Positions 51,663-59,993 of a DNA stretch of 64,000 nt are shown piece by piece. Origin of the DNA: Sphingomonas oryzagri. GTDB taxonomy: Bacteria; Pseudomonadota; Alphaproteobacteria; Sphingomonadales; Sphingomonadaceae. Each line of letters begins with the position of its first letter. Position 1 is the stretch's first letter. A model generated the notes under the pieces. The model had not been told where the DNA came from and made no database searches. It saw only the letters and a list, made by a program, of their open reading frames with translations. The translations under genes were made by a program, and so were the position numbers. The stretch is taken from positions 89,995 through 153,994 of the forward strand of contig NZ_JARYGZ010000005.1 of the NCBI RefSeq assembly GCF_029906645.1, read 5' to 3'.

Positions 51663-52205
51663 ATGCTGACCGTTGGCGACAAGTTCCCGGCCCTCACCCT
51701 TCCCGTCCAGCAGGGCGTCGACGCCCTCCCGAACGGCGAGACGATCGATACCGGCGACACCGGCGGCAAGTGGAAGGTCGTGTTCTTCTGGCCGAAGGAC
51801 TTCACCTTCATCTGCCCGACCGAGATCATCGGCTATGGCGACCTGAAGGGTGACTTCGCCGATCGCGACGCCGTTCTCATCGGCGCCTCGACCGACACCG
51901 ATTTCGTCCACTTCGCATGGCGCAAGTCGGACGAGCGTCTGGCCGCCTGCGATTTCCCGTGGATCGCCGACAATTCGAAGAAGCTCGCTTCCGCGCTCGG
52001 TATCGTCGCCGAGGAGGCTGGCGTCGCCTACCGCGCGACCTTCATCGTCGATCCGCACAACGTCATCCAGCACGTCACCGTGAACGGCCTCAACCAGGGC
52101 CGCAACCCGGCCGAGGCGCTGCGCGTGCTCGACGCGCTGCAGACCGACGAGCTGTGCCCCTGCAACTGGTCGCAGGGCGAAGAGGTTCTGAAGCCGGCCG
52201 CGTAA
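51663..52205 (+). CDS. ahpC: Alkyl hydroperoxide peroxiredoxin AhpC
   Basis: A 180-aa 2-Cys peroxiredoxin. The peroxidatic Cys51 is in DFTFICPTE, and the resolving Cys165 or Cys167 is in LCPCNWSQGEE. It reduces hydrogen peroxide and organic hydroperoxides. It is divergent from oxyR and followed by a hairpin and ahpD. The CPC end resembles the AhpE/AhpC form that pairs with AhpD rather than AhpF. Confidence 0.96.
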   Translation: MLTVGDKFPALTLPVQQGVDALPNGETIDTGDTGGKWKVVFFWPKDFTFICPTEIIGYGDLKGDFADRDAVLIGASTDTDFVHFAWRKSDERLAACDFPWIADNSKKLASALGIVAEEAGVAYRATFIVDPHNVIQHVTVNGLNQGRNPAEALRVLDALQTDELCPCNWSQGEEVLKPAA

Positions 52206-52272
52206 TCTGCCCGCTTCATATGCTCTAAGCGCGGCCCGGCTTCTCCCCCTCCCCGAACCGGCCGCGCTCTCT

Positions 52273-52306
52273 GGGGCGCGCGGGACCCTGTCTCGCGCGC
52301 CCCTTT
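52273..52306 (+). terminator. Hairpin with T-run between ahpC and ahpD
   Basis: GGGGCGCGCG and CGCGCGCCCC pair around a short loop (stem 10 bp, then one mismatch and 2 bp), followed by TTTCTATT. It could terminate or attenuate the ahpC message before ahpD, giving more AhpC than AhpD. Confidence 0.65.
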
Positions 52307-52335
52307 CTATTCCAGGCCTTTCTCAGGAGATTTCC

Positions 52336-52854
52336 ATGTCGCTCAAGACCTTCGCCGAAGCCCTGCCCGATTATGCCAAGGATCTGCGCCTCAACATCGG
52401 CTCGCTGGTCGGCGATCAGACGCTGGGCGACCAGCGCAAGTACGGCCTGCTGCTCGCCTGCGCGCACGGTACCGGCTACAAGCCGATCGTCGAGGCTGCC
52501 GAGGCCGAGGTGGAGGGCAAGCTCTCGGCCGAAGCCGCCAATGCCGCGCGTGCCGCCGCCGCGATCATGGCGATGAACAACGTCTACTACCGCTTCGTCC
52601 ACCTCGCCTCGAACCCCGAATATGGCACGCTGCCGGCCAAGCTGCGCATGAACGTGATCGGCAATCCGGGTATCGAAAAGGACGATTTCGAGCTGTTCAG
52701 CCTCGCCGTCTCGGCGATGAACGGCTGCGGCATGTGCATCGATTCCCATGAAAAGGTGCTCAAGGGTCACGGCGTCCCGTCCGAGGTGATCCAGACGGCG
52801 GCGCGCATCGGTGCCGTGGTGAAGGCGGTCGCGACCGTCCACGCGACGCTCTGA
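52336..52854 (+). CDS. ahpD: Alkyl hydroperoxide reductase AhpD
   Basis: A 172-aa helical protein of the carboxymuconolactone decarboxylase-like family. The redox pair Cys131-Cys134 with His138 is in NGCGMCIDSHEKVL, the AhpD active site. It recycles AhpC. AGGAGA precedes the start. It lies 130 bp downstream of ahpC in the OxyR-linked locus. Confidence 0.96.
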   Translation: MSLKTFAEALPDYAKDLRLNIGSLVGDQTLGDQRKYGLLLACAHGTGYKPIVEAAEAEVEGKLSAEAANAARAAAAIMAMNNVYYRFVHLASNPEYGTLPAKLRMNVIGNPGIEKDDFELFSLAVSAMNGCGMCIDSHEKVLKGHGVPSEVIQTAARIGAVVKAVATVHATL

Positions 52855-52955
52855 TCGTCCCATAAGCGGGCAGGGGGGCTTCCATAAGGAGGCACCCCCT
52901 CGCAATCTTTACCGTCCGGTCCTAAATAGGGCGCTGGACAAGGGGAGTTGCATTG

Positions 52956-53663
52956 ATGCCCGGCCGTCTGGTCGCCTATCTGGATTCGATCAAGGCGCGC
53001 GATCCCGCGCCGCGATCGCGCTGGGAAGTGCTGCTCTACCCCGGTGTGTGGGCGGTCTTCTATCACCGCATCGCGCACGCGCTCTTCAATCGCCGGATGT
53101 TTTTCCTCGCGCGGCTGGTGAACCACTGGTCGCGCATGGTGACCGGCAACGACATCCATCCCGGCGCGGTGATCGGCCGCAACCTGTTCATCGATCATGG
53201 CTGGTCCGTGATCGGCGAGACGGCGGTGATCGGCGACAACGTCACCATCTATCAGCACGTCACGCTGGGAGGCACCAATCCGGTCAACGGCGTCGGCGGC
53301 AAGCGCCACCCAACCCTGCTGGACGGTGCGGTACTCGGCTCCGGCGCGCAGGTGCTGGGGCCGGTGACGGTGGGCGAGGGTGCCAAGGTGGGCGCCAACG
53401 CGGTCGTCACGCGCGATGTGCCGGCGGGCGCCACGATGATCGGTATCCCGGCCAAGCCCATGCTGGTCGATGCCGCGGAAACGCAGCGCTTCACGCCCTA
53501 CGGCACGCCGTGCTGCGACCAGTTCGATCCGGCCTCGCAGCGCCTCGAGATCATGCGCTGCGAGATCGAGCGGCTGTCCGGCAAGATCGAGGAACTGATC
53601 CGCGAGCGCGACGATGCCCGCAGCAAGCTCACCCGCACCGCCCCCGATCGGGAGAGCGCGTGA
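52956..53663 (+). CDS. cysE: Serine O-acetyltransferase
   Basis: A 235-aa left-handed beta-helix acetyltransferase. DIHPGAVIGRNLFIDHG, GETAVIGDNVTIYQHVTLGG and GGKRHPTLLDGAVLGSGAQV are the CysE/EpsC hexapeptide coils. The C-terminal helix (RLEIMRCEIERLSGKIEELI) looks like a coiled coil. It makes O-acetylserine for cysteine synthesis. The ATG at 52956 is preferred over a TTG three bases earlier. It overlaps the DUF2794 gene by 4 bp (GTGA). Confidence 0.93.
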   Translation: MPGRLVAYLDSIKARDPAPRSRWEVLLYPGVWAVFYHRIAHALFNRRMFFLARLVNHWSRMVTGNDIHPGAVIGRNLFIDHGWSVIGETAVIGDNVTIYQHVTLGGTNPVNGVGGKRHPTLLDGAVLGSGAQVLGPVTVGEGAKVGANAVVTRDVPAGATMIGIPAKPMLVDAAETQRFTPYGTPCCDQFDPASQRLEIMRCEIERLSGKIEELIRERDDARSKLTRTAPDRESA

Positions 53664-54004
53664 GCGCGGTCGTCACACCCTTTCCGGGGAGCGGGCGGCC
53701 GGGGCAGGTCGCCTTCGAGCGGCCCGAACTGATGCGCATCCTCGATCTCTACGGCCGCATGGTCGCGGCCGGGCACTGGAAGGATTATGCGATCGACTTC
53801 GGGCGCGAGGCGGCGACCTTTTCCGCCTTCCGCCGCACCGCCGAACGTCCTGAATTCCGTATCGAGAAGCGCCCTGCACTGCGTCATCGCCAGGGGATGT
53901 GGGCGCTGGTTGGCGAGCATGGCGCGGTGCTGAAGCGCGGGCAGGAACTGGGGCCAGTGCTGGCGCCGGTCGAGCGCAAGCTGATGAAGCTGGTCGAAGA
54001 CTAG
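53660..54004 (+). CDS. DUF2794 domain protein
   Basis: A 114-aa protein with a GTG start inside the cysE stop (GTGA). RILDLYGRMVAAGHWKDYAIDFGREAA and FSAFRRTAERPEFRIEKRPA match DUF2794, an alphaproteobacterial family of unknown function. It is translationally coupled to cysE. Confidence 0.88.
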   Translation: MSAVVTPFPGSGRPGQVAFERPELMRILDLYGRMVAAGHWKDYAIDFGREAATFSAFRRTAERPEFRIEKRPALRHRQGMWALVGEHGAVLKRGQELGPVLAPVERKLMKLVED

Positions 54005-54258
54005 AAGCTCATCCTGAACTTCACCTTCTTGCCCCGGATCCTGAGCATGGCTGGGTCATGAGGCGGTGCGGGAGGTGGGGTGAGGTCGGTGGCGAGCCAG
54101 CGGGTCGCGCTTGCATGATGGCCGATTTCCATCGCGGGGCGGACGGCGAAGCGGGTCAGATCGAAACGGCTGGCGAGTGGTAGGTGCGAAGGTTCGGGCG
54201 GCATCGCCTCGGCGGCGCCGGCCCACAGGACAGATGCTAAGACAAGCCACCCACGCAT
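54001..54258 (-). CDS. Small exported hypothetical protein, 85 aa
   Basis: A short reading frame with a credible signal peptide (MRGWLVLASVLWAGAAEAM) and a Pro/His-rich mature part. Its end overlaps the DUF2794 stop by 4 bp in convergent orientation. No family is recognised and no strong ribosome site is seen. Confidence 0.45.
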   Translation of the reverse strand: MRGWLVLASVLWAGAAEAMPPEPSHLPLASRFDLTRFAVRPAMEIGHHASATRWLATDLTPPPAPPHDPAMLRIRGKKVKFRMSF

Positions 54259-54322
54259 GACCTGAACCCAATTCGCATGACAGCGGGTTCAAAGCCTGCG
54301 TGGGTAGCCGGGTTCCCTCAGA

Positions 54323-55414
54323 TCAGGCCGAACGCGGTGTCAGCGCGGTGGGCTGATGCGCTTCCGGCAAGCGGGTGCGCAGCCCATCCGGCAGAGCGGA
54401 GAGCACGGCGGCACGCACGCTCGTCCAGTAAGCCGAGAGCATCAGCAGCGCGGAACCGAGGATCAGTGCCGTCAGCGCGATGTTGAGGCTGACCGCGCCG
54501 AACTCGCGGAACAACTCGGACAGCGCGTAGAGCACATAGGCCAGCGCCGAGACCATCAGCGCGCGCCGGTCGATCGCCAGCGCCACCAGCCCCAGCACGA
54601 TATAGAGCGCGACCACCACGCTCGCGCCGCCGAGGCCGACGCCGCCCTGCAGCAGCCCCATCATCGCGAATACCGGGTGTACGATCAGCGGCGCGGCGAG
54701 CAGGTGCAGCCAGAAGGCGACATCGGCGCGACGCGTCTCGCGCTTCGGATCGCTCATGTCCCAGCGCATTGCGAGGCCGAAGATCACAAGGCCGGCGACG
54801 AAGGCCGGGGTCTGTACCCCAACATGATCGGAGGCCTGCGGCACGATCGAGGCGATCAATGCGAGCAGCACCGCGACACCGGTCGCCGCACCCGCCGCCA
54901 CCGTGATCGGCACGTGGAAGCGTCGCCAGTGCGCCCAGGCGCCGCCGCCCGCGACGAGCGCGGAGCCGGCGATCACCAGCGCGCCGATCGGCTTGTCGAG
55001 GCCGTGCGGGCCGGTGGTGTCGAGCATCGCCGCGACAGCCGAACCGGTCATCGCGAACAGCCCGCCGACGAAACCGACGAGCAGCAGGATCGAGGGCAGC
55101 GCCATGCGGCGGCGTGCGGTGAACAACTCGGCCAGCGCCCAGCTCGCCACCGCGACGAACAGCCCGCCGAGCGGCCGCGGCCCTTCGGCGAGACCGAGCG
55201 GGATGGCCTGCCCGATCCAGCCCAGCGCCACCAGCAGCAGCACGCAGGCGATCGAAACGAAGATGTCGTTGAAGCCGGTGATGAGCCGGAAATGTTCCTC
55301 GTCCACCGCCGCCGTGCGGCTGGCGCGGGCCAGGAATGAACGCATACGCTCGATGGACTGCCGGTCCACCACACCCGCCGCGATCGCGGCCTCCAGATCG
55401 TCTTCGCTGTACAT
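54323..55414 (-). CDS. DUF2157-like polytopic membrane protein
   Basis: A 363-aa protein with a soluble N-terminal part (MYSEDDLEAAIAAGVVDRQSIERMRSFLARAS) and about 10 membrane helices. The N-terminus and repeated short helices resemble DUF2157/DUF4401-type membrane proteins, whose function is unknown. AGGAGG precedes the start. A short AATA/TATT repeat lies upstream near 55448-55467. Confidence 0.7.
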   Translation of the reverse strand: MYSEDDLEAAIAAGVVDRQSIERMRSFLARASRTAAVDEEHFRLITGFNDIFVSIACVLLLVALGWIGQAIPLGLAEGPRPLGGLFVAVASWALAELFTARRRMALPSILLLVGFVGGLFAMTGSAVAAMLDTTGPHGLDKPIGALVIAGSALVAGGGAWAHWRRFHVPITVAAGAATGVAVLLALIASIVPQASDHVGVQTPAFVAGLVIFGLAMRWDMSDPKRETRRADVAFWLHLLAAPLIVHPVFAMMGLLQGGVGLGGASVVVALYIVLGLVALAIDRRALMVSALAYVLYALSELFREFGAVSLNIALTALILGSALLMLSAYWTSVRAAVLSALPDGLRTRLPEAHQPTALTPRSA

Positions 55415-55490
55415 GAGCGGTTTCCTCCTGAAGTGGAGGATACGCTTAGTGTATTAGTGATGCAATACGGCATGTCGCTGGATGCCAAAA

Positions 55491-55518
55491 CGGCCCGGGC
55501 GATCGTTCGCCCGGGCCG
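55491..55518 (-). terminator. Rho-independent terminator of aceA
   Basis: A perfect 12-bp stem (CGGCCCGGGCGA at 55491-55502, TCGCCCGGGCCG at 55507-55518) with a 4-base loop. On the minus strand it is followed by TTTT, directly after the aceA stop. Confidence 0.85.
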
Positions 55519-55559
55519 CCGGCACCCTCTCCCGAGGTGCTGCCCGATGATCGTTCGTC

Positions 55560-57152
55560 TTACGCGAACTGGTTCATCGTGTTGTGGGCGCCGCCGGCCT
55601 TGAGCGCGGCCTCGCCGGCGAAGGCTTCCTTGTGATCGTCGCCGATGTCGGAGCCCGACATGTTCTGGTGCTTCACGCAGGCGATCCCTTCGCGGATCTC
55701 CTTGCGCTGCACCCCGGCGACATAGCCCAGCATGCCCGCCTCGCCGAAATACTCCTTGGCGAGATTGTCGGTGCTGAGCGCAGCCGTGTGATAGGTCGGC
55801 AGCGTGATCAGGTGGTGGAAGATGCCGGCGCGCTTCGCCGCATCCTTCTGGAAGGTGCGGATCTTCTCGTCGGCTTCCTTGGCCAGATCGGTGGCGTCGT
55901 AGATCACGCTCATCAGCGCGGCGCGCTCGTATTGCGACACGTCCTTGCCCGCCTCGGCCCACGCATCATAGACCTGCTGGCGGAAGTTCAGCGTCCAGTT
56001 GAAACTGGGCGAGTTGTTGTAGACCAGCTTGGCGTTCGGGATCACCTCGCGGATGCGATCGACCATGCTGGCGATCTGCTCGATATGCGGCTTCTCGGTC
56101 TCGATCCACAGCAGGTCCGCCCCGTGCTGCAGCGAGGTGATGCAATCGAGCACGCAGCGGTCCGCACCGGTGCCTGCCCGGAACTGGAACAGGTTCGAGG
56201 GCAGGCGCTTGGGGCGCATCAGCTTGCCGTCGCGGTTGATGATGACATCACCGTTGCGCGCGGTCGCCGGATCGATCTCCTCGCAATCGAGGAAGCTGTT
56301 ATACTGGTCGCCGATGTCGCCAGGCTCGTTCGAGACGGCGATCTGCTTGGTCAGGCCGGCGCCCAGCGAGTCGGTGCGGGTGACGATGATGCCGTCGTCG
56401 ACGCCGAGCTCGAGGAAGGCGTAGCGGCAGGCGCGGACCTTGGCGAGAAAGTCCTCGTGCGGCACGGTGACCTTGCCGTCCTGGTGGCCGCACTGCTTCT
56501 CGTCGGAGACCTGATTCTCGATCTGCAGCGCGCAGGCGCCGGCCTCGATCATCTTCTTGGCGAGCAGGTAGGTCGCCTCGGCATTGCCGAAGCCCGCATC
56601 GATGTCGGCGATGATCGGCACGACGTGCGTCTGGAAATTGTCGATCTGCGCAAGCAACTCGGCTTCCTTCGCGGCATCGCCGGCGGCGCGCGCCTTGTCG
56701 AGATCGCGGAAGATCAGGCCCAGCTCGCGGGCGTCGGCCTGCTTGAGGAAGGTGTAGAGTTCCTCGATCAGCGCGGGCACGCTGGTCTTCTCGTGCATCG
56801 ACTGGTCGGGCAGCGGCCCGAAATCGGAGCGCAGCGCCGCGACCATCCAGCCGGACAGGTACAGATACTTGCCCTTGGTGGTGCCGAAATGCTTCTTGAT
56901 CGAGATCAGCTTCTGCTGCCCGATGAACCCATGCCAGCAGCCCAGCGACTGGGTGTAGTTGGCCGGATCGGCATCATAGGCGGCCATATCGGCGCGCATG
57001 ATCTTCGCCGTATATTTCGCGATGTCGAGACCGGTGTTGAAGCGGTTCTGCAACTTCATGCGCGCCACCGCCTCCGGGCTGATTCCGTCCCAGGTGCCGT
57101 TGAAGCGCTCGATGAGGGCGCTCGTGGTGTCGATTTCGGTCTGATAGGTCAT
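55560..57152 (-). CDS. aceA: Isocitrate lyase (long form)
   Basis: A 530-aa glyoxylate-shunt enzyme that splits isocitrate into glyoxylate and succinate. The active-site loop is QCGHQDGKV (KKCGH in most members, so the second Lys is Gln here). Metal-binding acidic residues lie in PIIADIDAGFGN, and the C-terminal lid contains YNNSPSFNWTLNF. The 530-aa length belongs to the alphaproteobacterial/mycobacterial AceA2-like group, about 90 residues longer than enterobacterial AceA. A 57-aa gene lies 41 bp upstream in the same orientation, and a strong terminator follows. Confidence 0.95.
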   Translation of the reverse strand: MTYQTEIDTTSALIERFNGTWDGISPEAVARMKLQNRFNTGLDIAKYTAKIMRADMAAYDADPANYTQSLGCWHGFIGQQKLISIKKHFGTTKGKYLYLSGWMVAALRSDFGPLPDQSMHEKTSVPALIEELYTFLKQADARELGLIFRDLDKARAAGDAAKEAELLAQIDNFQTHVVPIIADIDAGFGNAEATYLLAKKMIEAGACALQIENQVSDEKQCGHQDGKVTVPHEDFLAKVRACRYAFLELGVDDGIIVTRTDSLGAGLTKQIAVSNEPGDIGDQYNSFLDCEEIDPATARNGDVIINRDGKLMRPKRLPSNLFQFRAGTGADRCVLDCITSLQHGADLLWIETEKPHIEQIASMVDRIREVIPNAKLVYNNSPSFNWTLNFRQQVYDAWAEAGKDVSQYERAALMSVIYDATDLAKEADEKIRTFQKDAAKRAGIFHHLITLPTYHTAALSTDNLAKEYFGEAGMLGYVAGVQRKEIREGIACVKHQNMSGSDIGDDHKEAFAGEAALKAGGAHNTMNQFA

Positions 57153-57193
57153 GATGCTTCCTGGGACGTTGGGTAATGGTGGAAAGGCCCGTC

Positions 57194-57367
57194 TCAGCCG
57201 AGGCGGCCGAGGCGGTGGTAGAGGTTGCTGAATTTGACCGACTCCGGGCTGTCCGCGACGGTGCGCAGATGCGCGGCGACGGCCTCGCGCAGCAGCTGGA
57301 AGTCCTCGGTCGAGAAGACGGCGCGGGCGCGGGCGGGTTCGGGCTGGATCATCGTCTGGGTGGTCAT
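57194..57367 (-). CDS. Small protein upstream of aceA, 57 aa
   Basis: Start at 57367 with CGGAGAG before it. The protein is soluble and charged, with a predicted helix (FSTEDFQLLREAVAAHLRTV). No family is recognised. It is 41 bp upstream of aceA in the same orientation, so it is probably the leader gene of the aceA transcript. The wider frame upstream lacks a ribosome site. Confidence 0.6.
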   Translation of the reverse strand: MTTQTMIQPEPARARAVFSTEDFQLLREAVAAHLRTVADSPESVKFSNLYHRLGRLG

Positions 57368-57492
57368 CGTAGCTCTCCGTGTGCTGGGGCGATCCCGTCG
57401 AGGGGCCGCGTCATGAACAGGGAGATGCGCCCATCGCTCCGCCGTTTGAAGAACGATGAGTGACGATTGGTAGAGGTGTGACCGGTTCAATC

Positions 57493-57507
57493 TGTCACAT
57501 TATGACA
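57493..57507. promoter_or_regulatory. TGTCA-N5-TGACA inverted repeat
   Basis: TGTCACATTATGACA, a 5-5-5 palindrome in the 227-bp gap between the aceA leader gene and the glycine-zipper gene, in the only AT-rich part. It could be the operator of the glyoxylate-shunt operon or part of the divergent promoter. A second inverted repeat lies at 57512-57541. The rest of the gap shows no gene. Confidence 0.45.
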
Positions 57508-57594
57508 ACGTGAACGCTGGTTTCATGGTCAGCCGGCGTTCAGTAGCGTGGGCGCAGAGATGGCTGCGCAGGGTCGATTTTTCGGGGTTTCATC

Positions 57595-58443
57595 ATGGTA
57601 AGGCGTGAAGTGTCGCATCGCTTGCTGCTCGTCGGCGCAGCGACCGTGTTGCTGCAGACGGGCGTGACGGCGGCCGTGGCGCAGTCCTATCCGCCGCCGT
57701 CGCAGCAGGGAGGCTATGACGACGATCAGGGGCCTCCACCCGGCTATGACAGTCGACAGGCGCCGCCCGCCGGCTATGACGACGATGGCGGTCAGGGTGG
57801 CTATCAAGGCGACGACCAGGGGCCGCCGCCGGGGCAGGGCAATTACCCGCCTCCGCCGAATGGCCGATATTCCGGCGGCCAGTATGCGGCGCCTCCGCCT
57901 CCGCCTCCCGGCTATGACGGATCGCAGCTTCCCCCACCGCCGCCCGGCTATCAGGCTGGGCCGGACGCCGCGCAGCAGGCGACACAGGACCAGCAATATG
58001 CCGCGTATGCCCAGCAGTGGGCGCAGGCCTATTGTGTGAAGGCCCATGCCGATACGGGCGCCGGCGCGGTGATCGGCGGCGCGATCGGCGCGCTGCTCGG
58101 GTCGAGCGTCGCCGGCCGTCACGATCGTGCGGGCGGGGCGATCCTTGGCGCCGGCGTCGGCGCACTCGGCGGGGCGGCCGTCGCCAACGGGACGAACAGC
58201 AACGCCACCAGCCCAGGCTGTCCGCCGGGCTTCGTCGTGCGCGGCGGTGCGCCGGCCTTCGCATATGGCGGGCCGGCTTATTATTATGCGGCGCCGACCT
58301 GGTATCACCCGTGGGTGTTCTACGGCGGAGTGTGGACCTACCGGCCGTACCCGTACCACGTCTGGTATTACCGCCATTACGGCTGGGGTGGCCCGCGCGG
58401 CTATTATCACGGCCCGCGTGGTTACTATCGCCGCCGTTGGTGA
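57595..58443 (+). CDS. Pro/Tyr/Gly-rich exported protein with glycine zipper
   Basis: A 282-aa protein with a signal peptide (cleavage near AVAQS, residue about 30). Residues about 31-130 are a low-complexity PPGYD/QGPPPGQG region. Residues about 150-205 contain a glycine-zipper pair (GAVIGGAIGALLGSSVAG and GAILGAGVGALGGAAVA), as in 17-kDa surface-antigen-like outer-membrane proteins. The C-terminal 80 residues are Tyr/Trp/Gly/His-rich. No lipobox is seen, so it is probably a periplasmic or outer-membrane envelope protein. Confidence 0.8.
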   Translation: MVRREVSHRLLLVGAATVLLQTGVTAAVAQSYPPPSQQGGYDDDQGPPPGYDSRQAPPAGYDDDGGQGGYQGDDQGPPPGQGNYPPPPNGRYSGGQYAAPPPPPPGYDGSQLPPPPPGYQAGPDAAQQATQDQQYAAYAQQWAQAYCVKAHADTGAGAVIGGAIGALLGSSVAGRHDRAGGAILGAGVGALGGAAVANGTNSNATSPGCPPGFVVRGGAPAFAYGGPAYYYAAPTWYHPWVFYGGVWTYRPYPYHVWYYRHYGWGGPRGYYHGPRGYYRRRW

Positions 58444-58479
58444 TCGGCCGGCCGGGGCGCCACGGCGCCCCGGTCAGTT

Positions 58480-59178
58480 TCAGGCTGTGCCTTCGGAATC
58501 CAGCGCATAGCCCGCCGAGCGGACGGTGCGGATGATGTCGGGCATCGCGCCGTCGTCGTTGATCGCCTTCCTCAAACGGCGGATATGGACGTCCACGGTG
58601 CGCGGCTCGATGTCGGCTTCCCGGCCCCAGACCGAATCGAGCAGCCGCTCGCGCGAGAAGACGCGGCCGGGATGTTCGAGGAAGTGGCGGAGCAGGCGGA
58701 ATTCGGTCGGCCCCAGCGCGATCGGCGAACCGTCGCGGCGGACCTTGTGGCCGACCAGATCCATCTCGATGCCGCCATATTCCAGCCGCTCGCCGGCCAG
58801 CGCCGGGCGCACGCGGCGCAGCACGGCGGACACGCGCGCCAGCAGCTCGCGCGGGCTGAAGGGCTTGGTGACGTAATCGTCGGCGCCGGTCTCGAGGCCG
58901 CGAACGCGATCCTCTTCCTCGCCACGCGCGGTGAGCATGATGATGGGGAGGTTGGCGGTCTCGGCGCGGCGGCGCAGGCGGCGGCATACCTCGATGCCTG
59001 ACAGGCCCTCGACCATCCAGTCGAGCAGCACGAGATCCGGCGTCTGCTCGGCGGCGAGCAGCAGCGCTTCCTCGCCGTCGGGCGTGCGCTCGACGTCGAA
59101 GCCTTCCCGCTCCAGATGCCACGAAACCAGTTCGGCGAGGGCGGCGTCGTCCTCCACCAGCAATACCCGTCCGGGCAT
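58480..59178 (-). CDS. phoB: Phosphate-regulon response regulator PhoB
   Basis: A 232-aa OmpR/PhoB regulator. The phospho-acceptor is Asp53 in LVLLDWMVEGLSG; the conserved Lys is in VTKPFSPRELLARV. The DNA-binding winged helix (about 130-230) has FRLLRHFLEHPGRVFSRERLL and RTVDVHIRRLRKAI. It lies 4 bp downstream of phoU in the same orientation, and the sensor gene phoR is two genes upstream. Confidence 0.94.
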   Translation of the reverse strand: MPGRVLLVEDDAALAELVSWHLEREGFDVERTPDGEEALLLAAEQTPDLVLLDWMVEGLSGIEVCRRLRRRAETANLPIIMLTARGEEEDRVRGLETGADDYVTKPFSPRELLARVSAVLRRVRPALAGERLEYGGIEMDLVGHKVRRDGSPIALGPTEFRLLRHFLEHPGRVFSRERLLDSVWGREADIEPRTVDVHIRRLRKAINDDGAMPDIIRTVRSAGYALDSEGTA

Positions 59179-59182
59179 TCGT

Positions 59183-59887
59183 TTACTCCGCGCCCGGCGT
59201 GAGGGGGTCGCCGCCGCGCGGACGCTCGATCAGCTGCTCGCCGGTGGCGGCGAAGAACACCATCTCGGCGATGTTGGTCGCGTGATCGCCGATCCGCTCG
59301 AGATTCTTGGCGATGAACAGCAGGTGCGCCGATTCGGTGATGCTGGTCGGGTTCTCCATCATGTAGGTGAGGAGGGTGCGGAACAGCGAGTTGTAGAAAT
59401 CATCGACGTGGCGATCGGCTTCCTGCACCGCCACCGCGCCGGCGGCGTCGCGCGCCGCATAGGCGTCGAGCGCGCCGCGCACCATGTCGCTGACCGAACG
59501 GGCCATCGCCGGCAGGATCGCCATCGGCTCGGACGAGCGCATCTCGGCGAGCAGCGGCACGCGCTTGGCGATGTTCTTGGCATAGTCGCCGATGCGTTCG
59601 ATCACGCCGGAAATCTTGAGCGCGGCGACCGCGTCGCGCAGATCGTCGGCCATCGGCGCGCGCAGCGCGATCAGGCGGAGCACGGAGCGCTCGATCTCGG
59701 CCTCCAGCTCGTCGATCTTGCGATCCTCCTGCACCACCATCGCGGCGGCTTCGAGATCAATGCGCGAGAGCGCCTGGATCGCGGCGGTGATCGCCGCCTC
59801 GGCACGGCCGCCCATCTCGGAGACGAGGCCCCGGATCTGGCCGAGATCGCTGTCGAACGCCTTTACGGTGTGGCCGGTGGTCGCCAT
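59183..59887 (-). CDS. phoU: Phosphate-signalling protein PhoU
   Basis: A 234-aa all-helical protein made of two PhoU repeats (about 15-100 and 120-210), with acidic metal-binding motifs such as VVQEDRKIDELEAEIERSV and EADRHVDDFYNSLF. PhoU couples the PstSCAB transporter to PhoR. In this locus pstC, pstA and pstB are not beside it, so the coupling partner must be encoded elsewhere or the arrangement is altered. Confidence 0.93.
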   Translation of the reverse strand: MATTGHTVKAFDSDLGQIRGLVSEMGGRAEAAITAAIQALSRIDLEAAAMVVQEDRKIDELEAEIERSVLRLIALRAPMADDLRDAVAALKISGVIERIGDYAKNIAKRVPLLAEMRSSEPMAILPAMARSVSDMVRGALDAYAARDAAGAVAVQEADRHVDDFYNSLFRTLLTYMMENPTSITESAHLLFIAKNLERIGDHATNIAEMVFFAATGEQLIERPRGGDPLTPGAE

Positions 59888-59993
59888 GTCTTGAAAGTCC
59901 CCAATGCCGGACGACAGCCTAGCCCGCGACGACCGCGAACGAAAGGTGGAGGCGCCCGTGAGGCCTCTGCATGGGAATTGTTACAATATCGGG
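59888..59993. other. Gap between pstS and phoU where pstCAB is usually found
   Basis: 106 bp without a gene. The only notable element is TTGTTACAATATCGG near 59978-59992, partly palindromic (TTGTTACAA). No PhoB box is recognised and no remnant of pstB is apparent. Confidence 0.4.

Noticed and set aside
59888..59993. PhoB box before phoU
   Set aside because: No direct CTGTCAT-like repeats are seen; TTGTTACAATATCGG does not fit the usual pattern.
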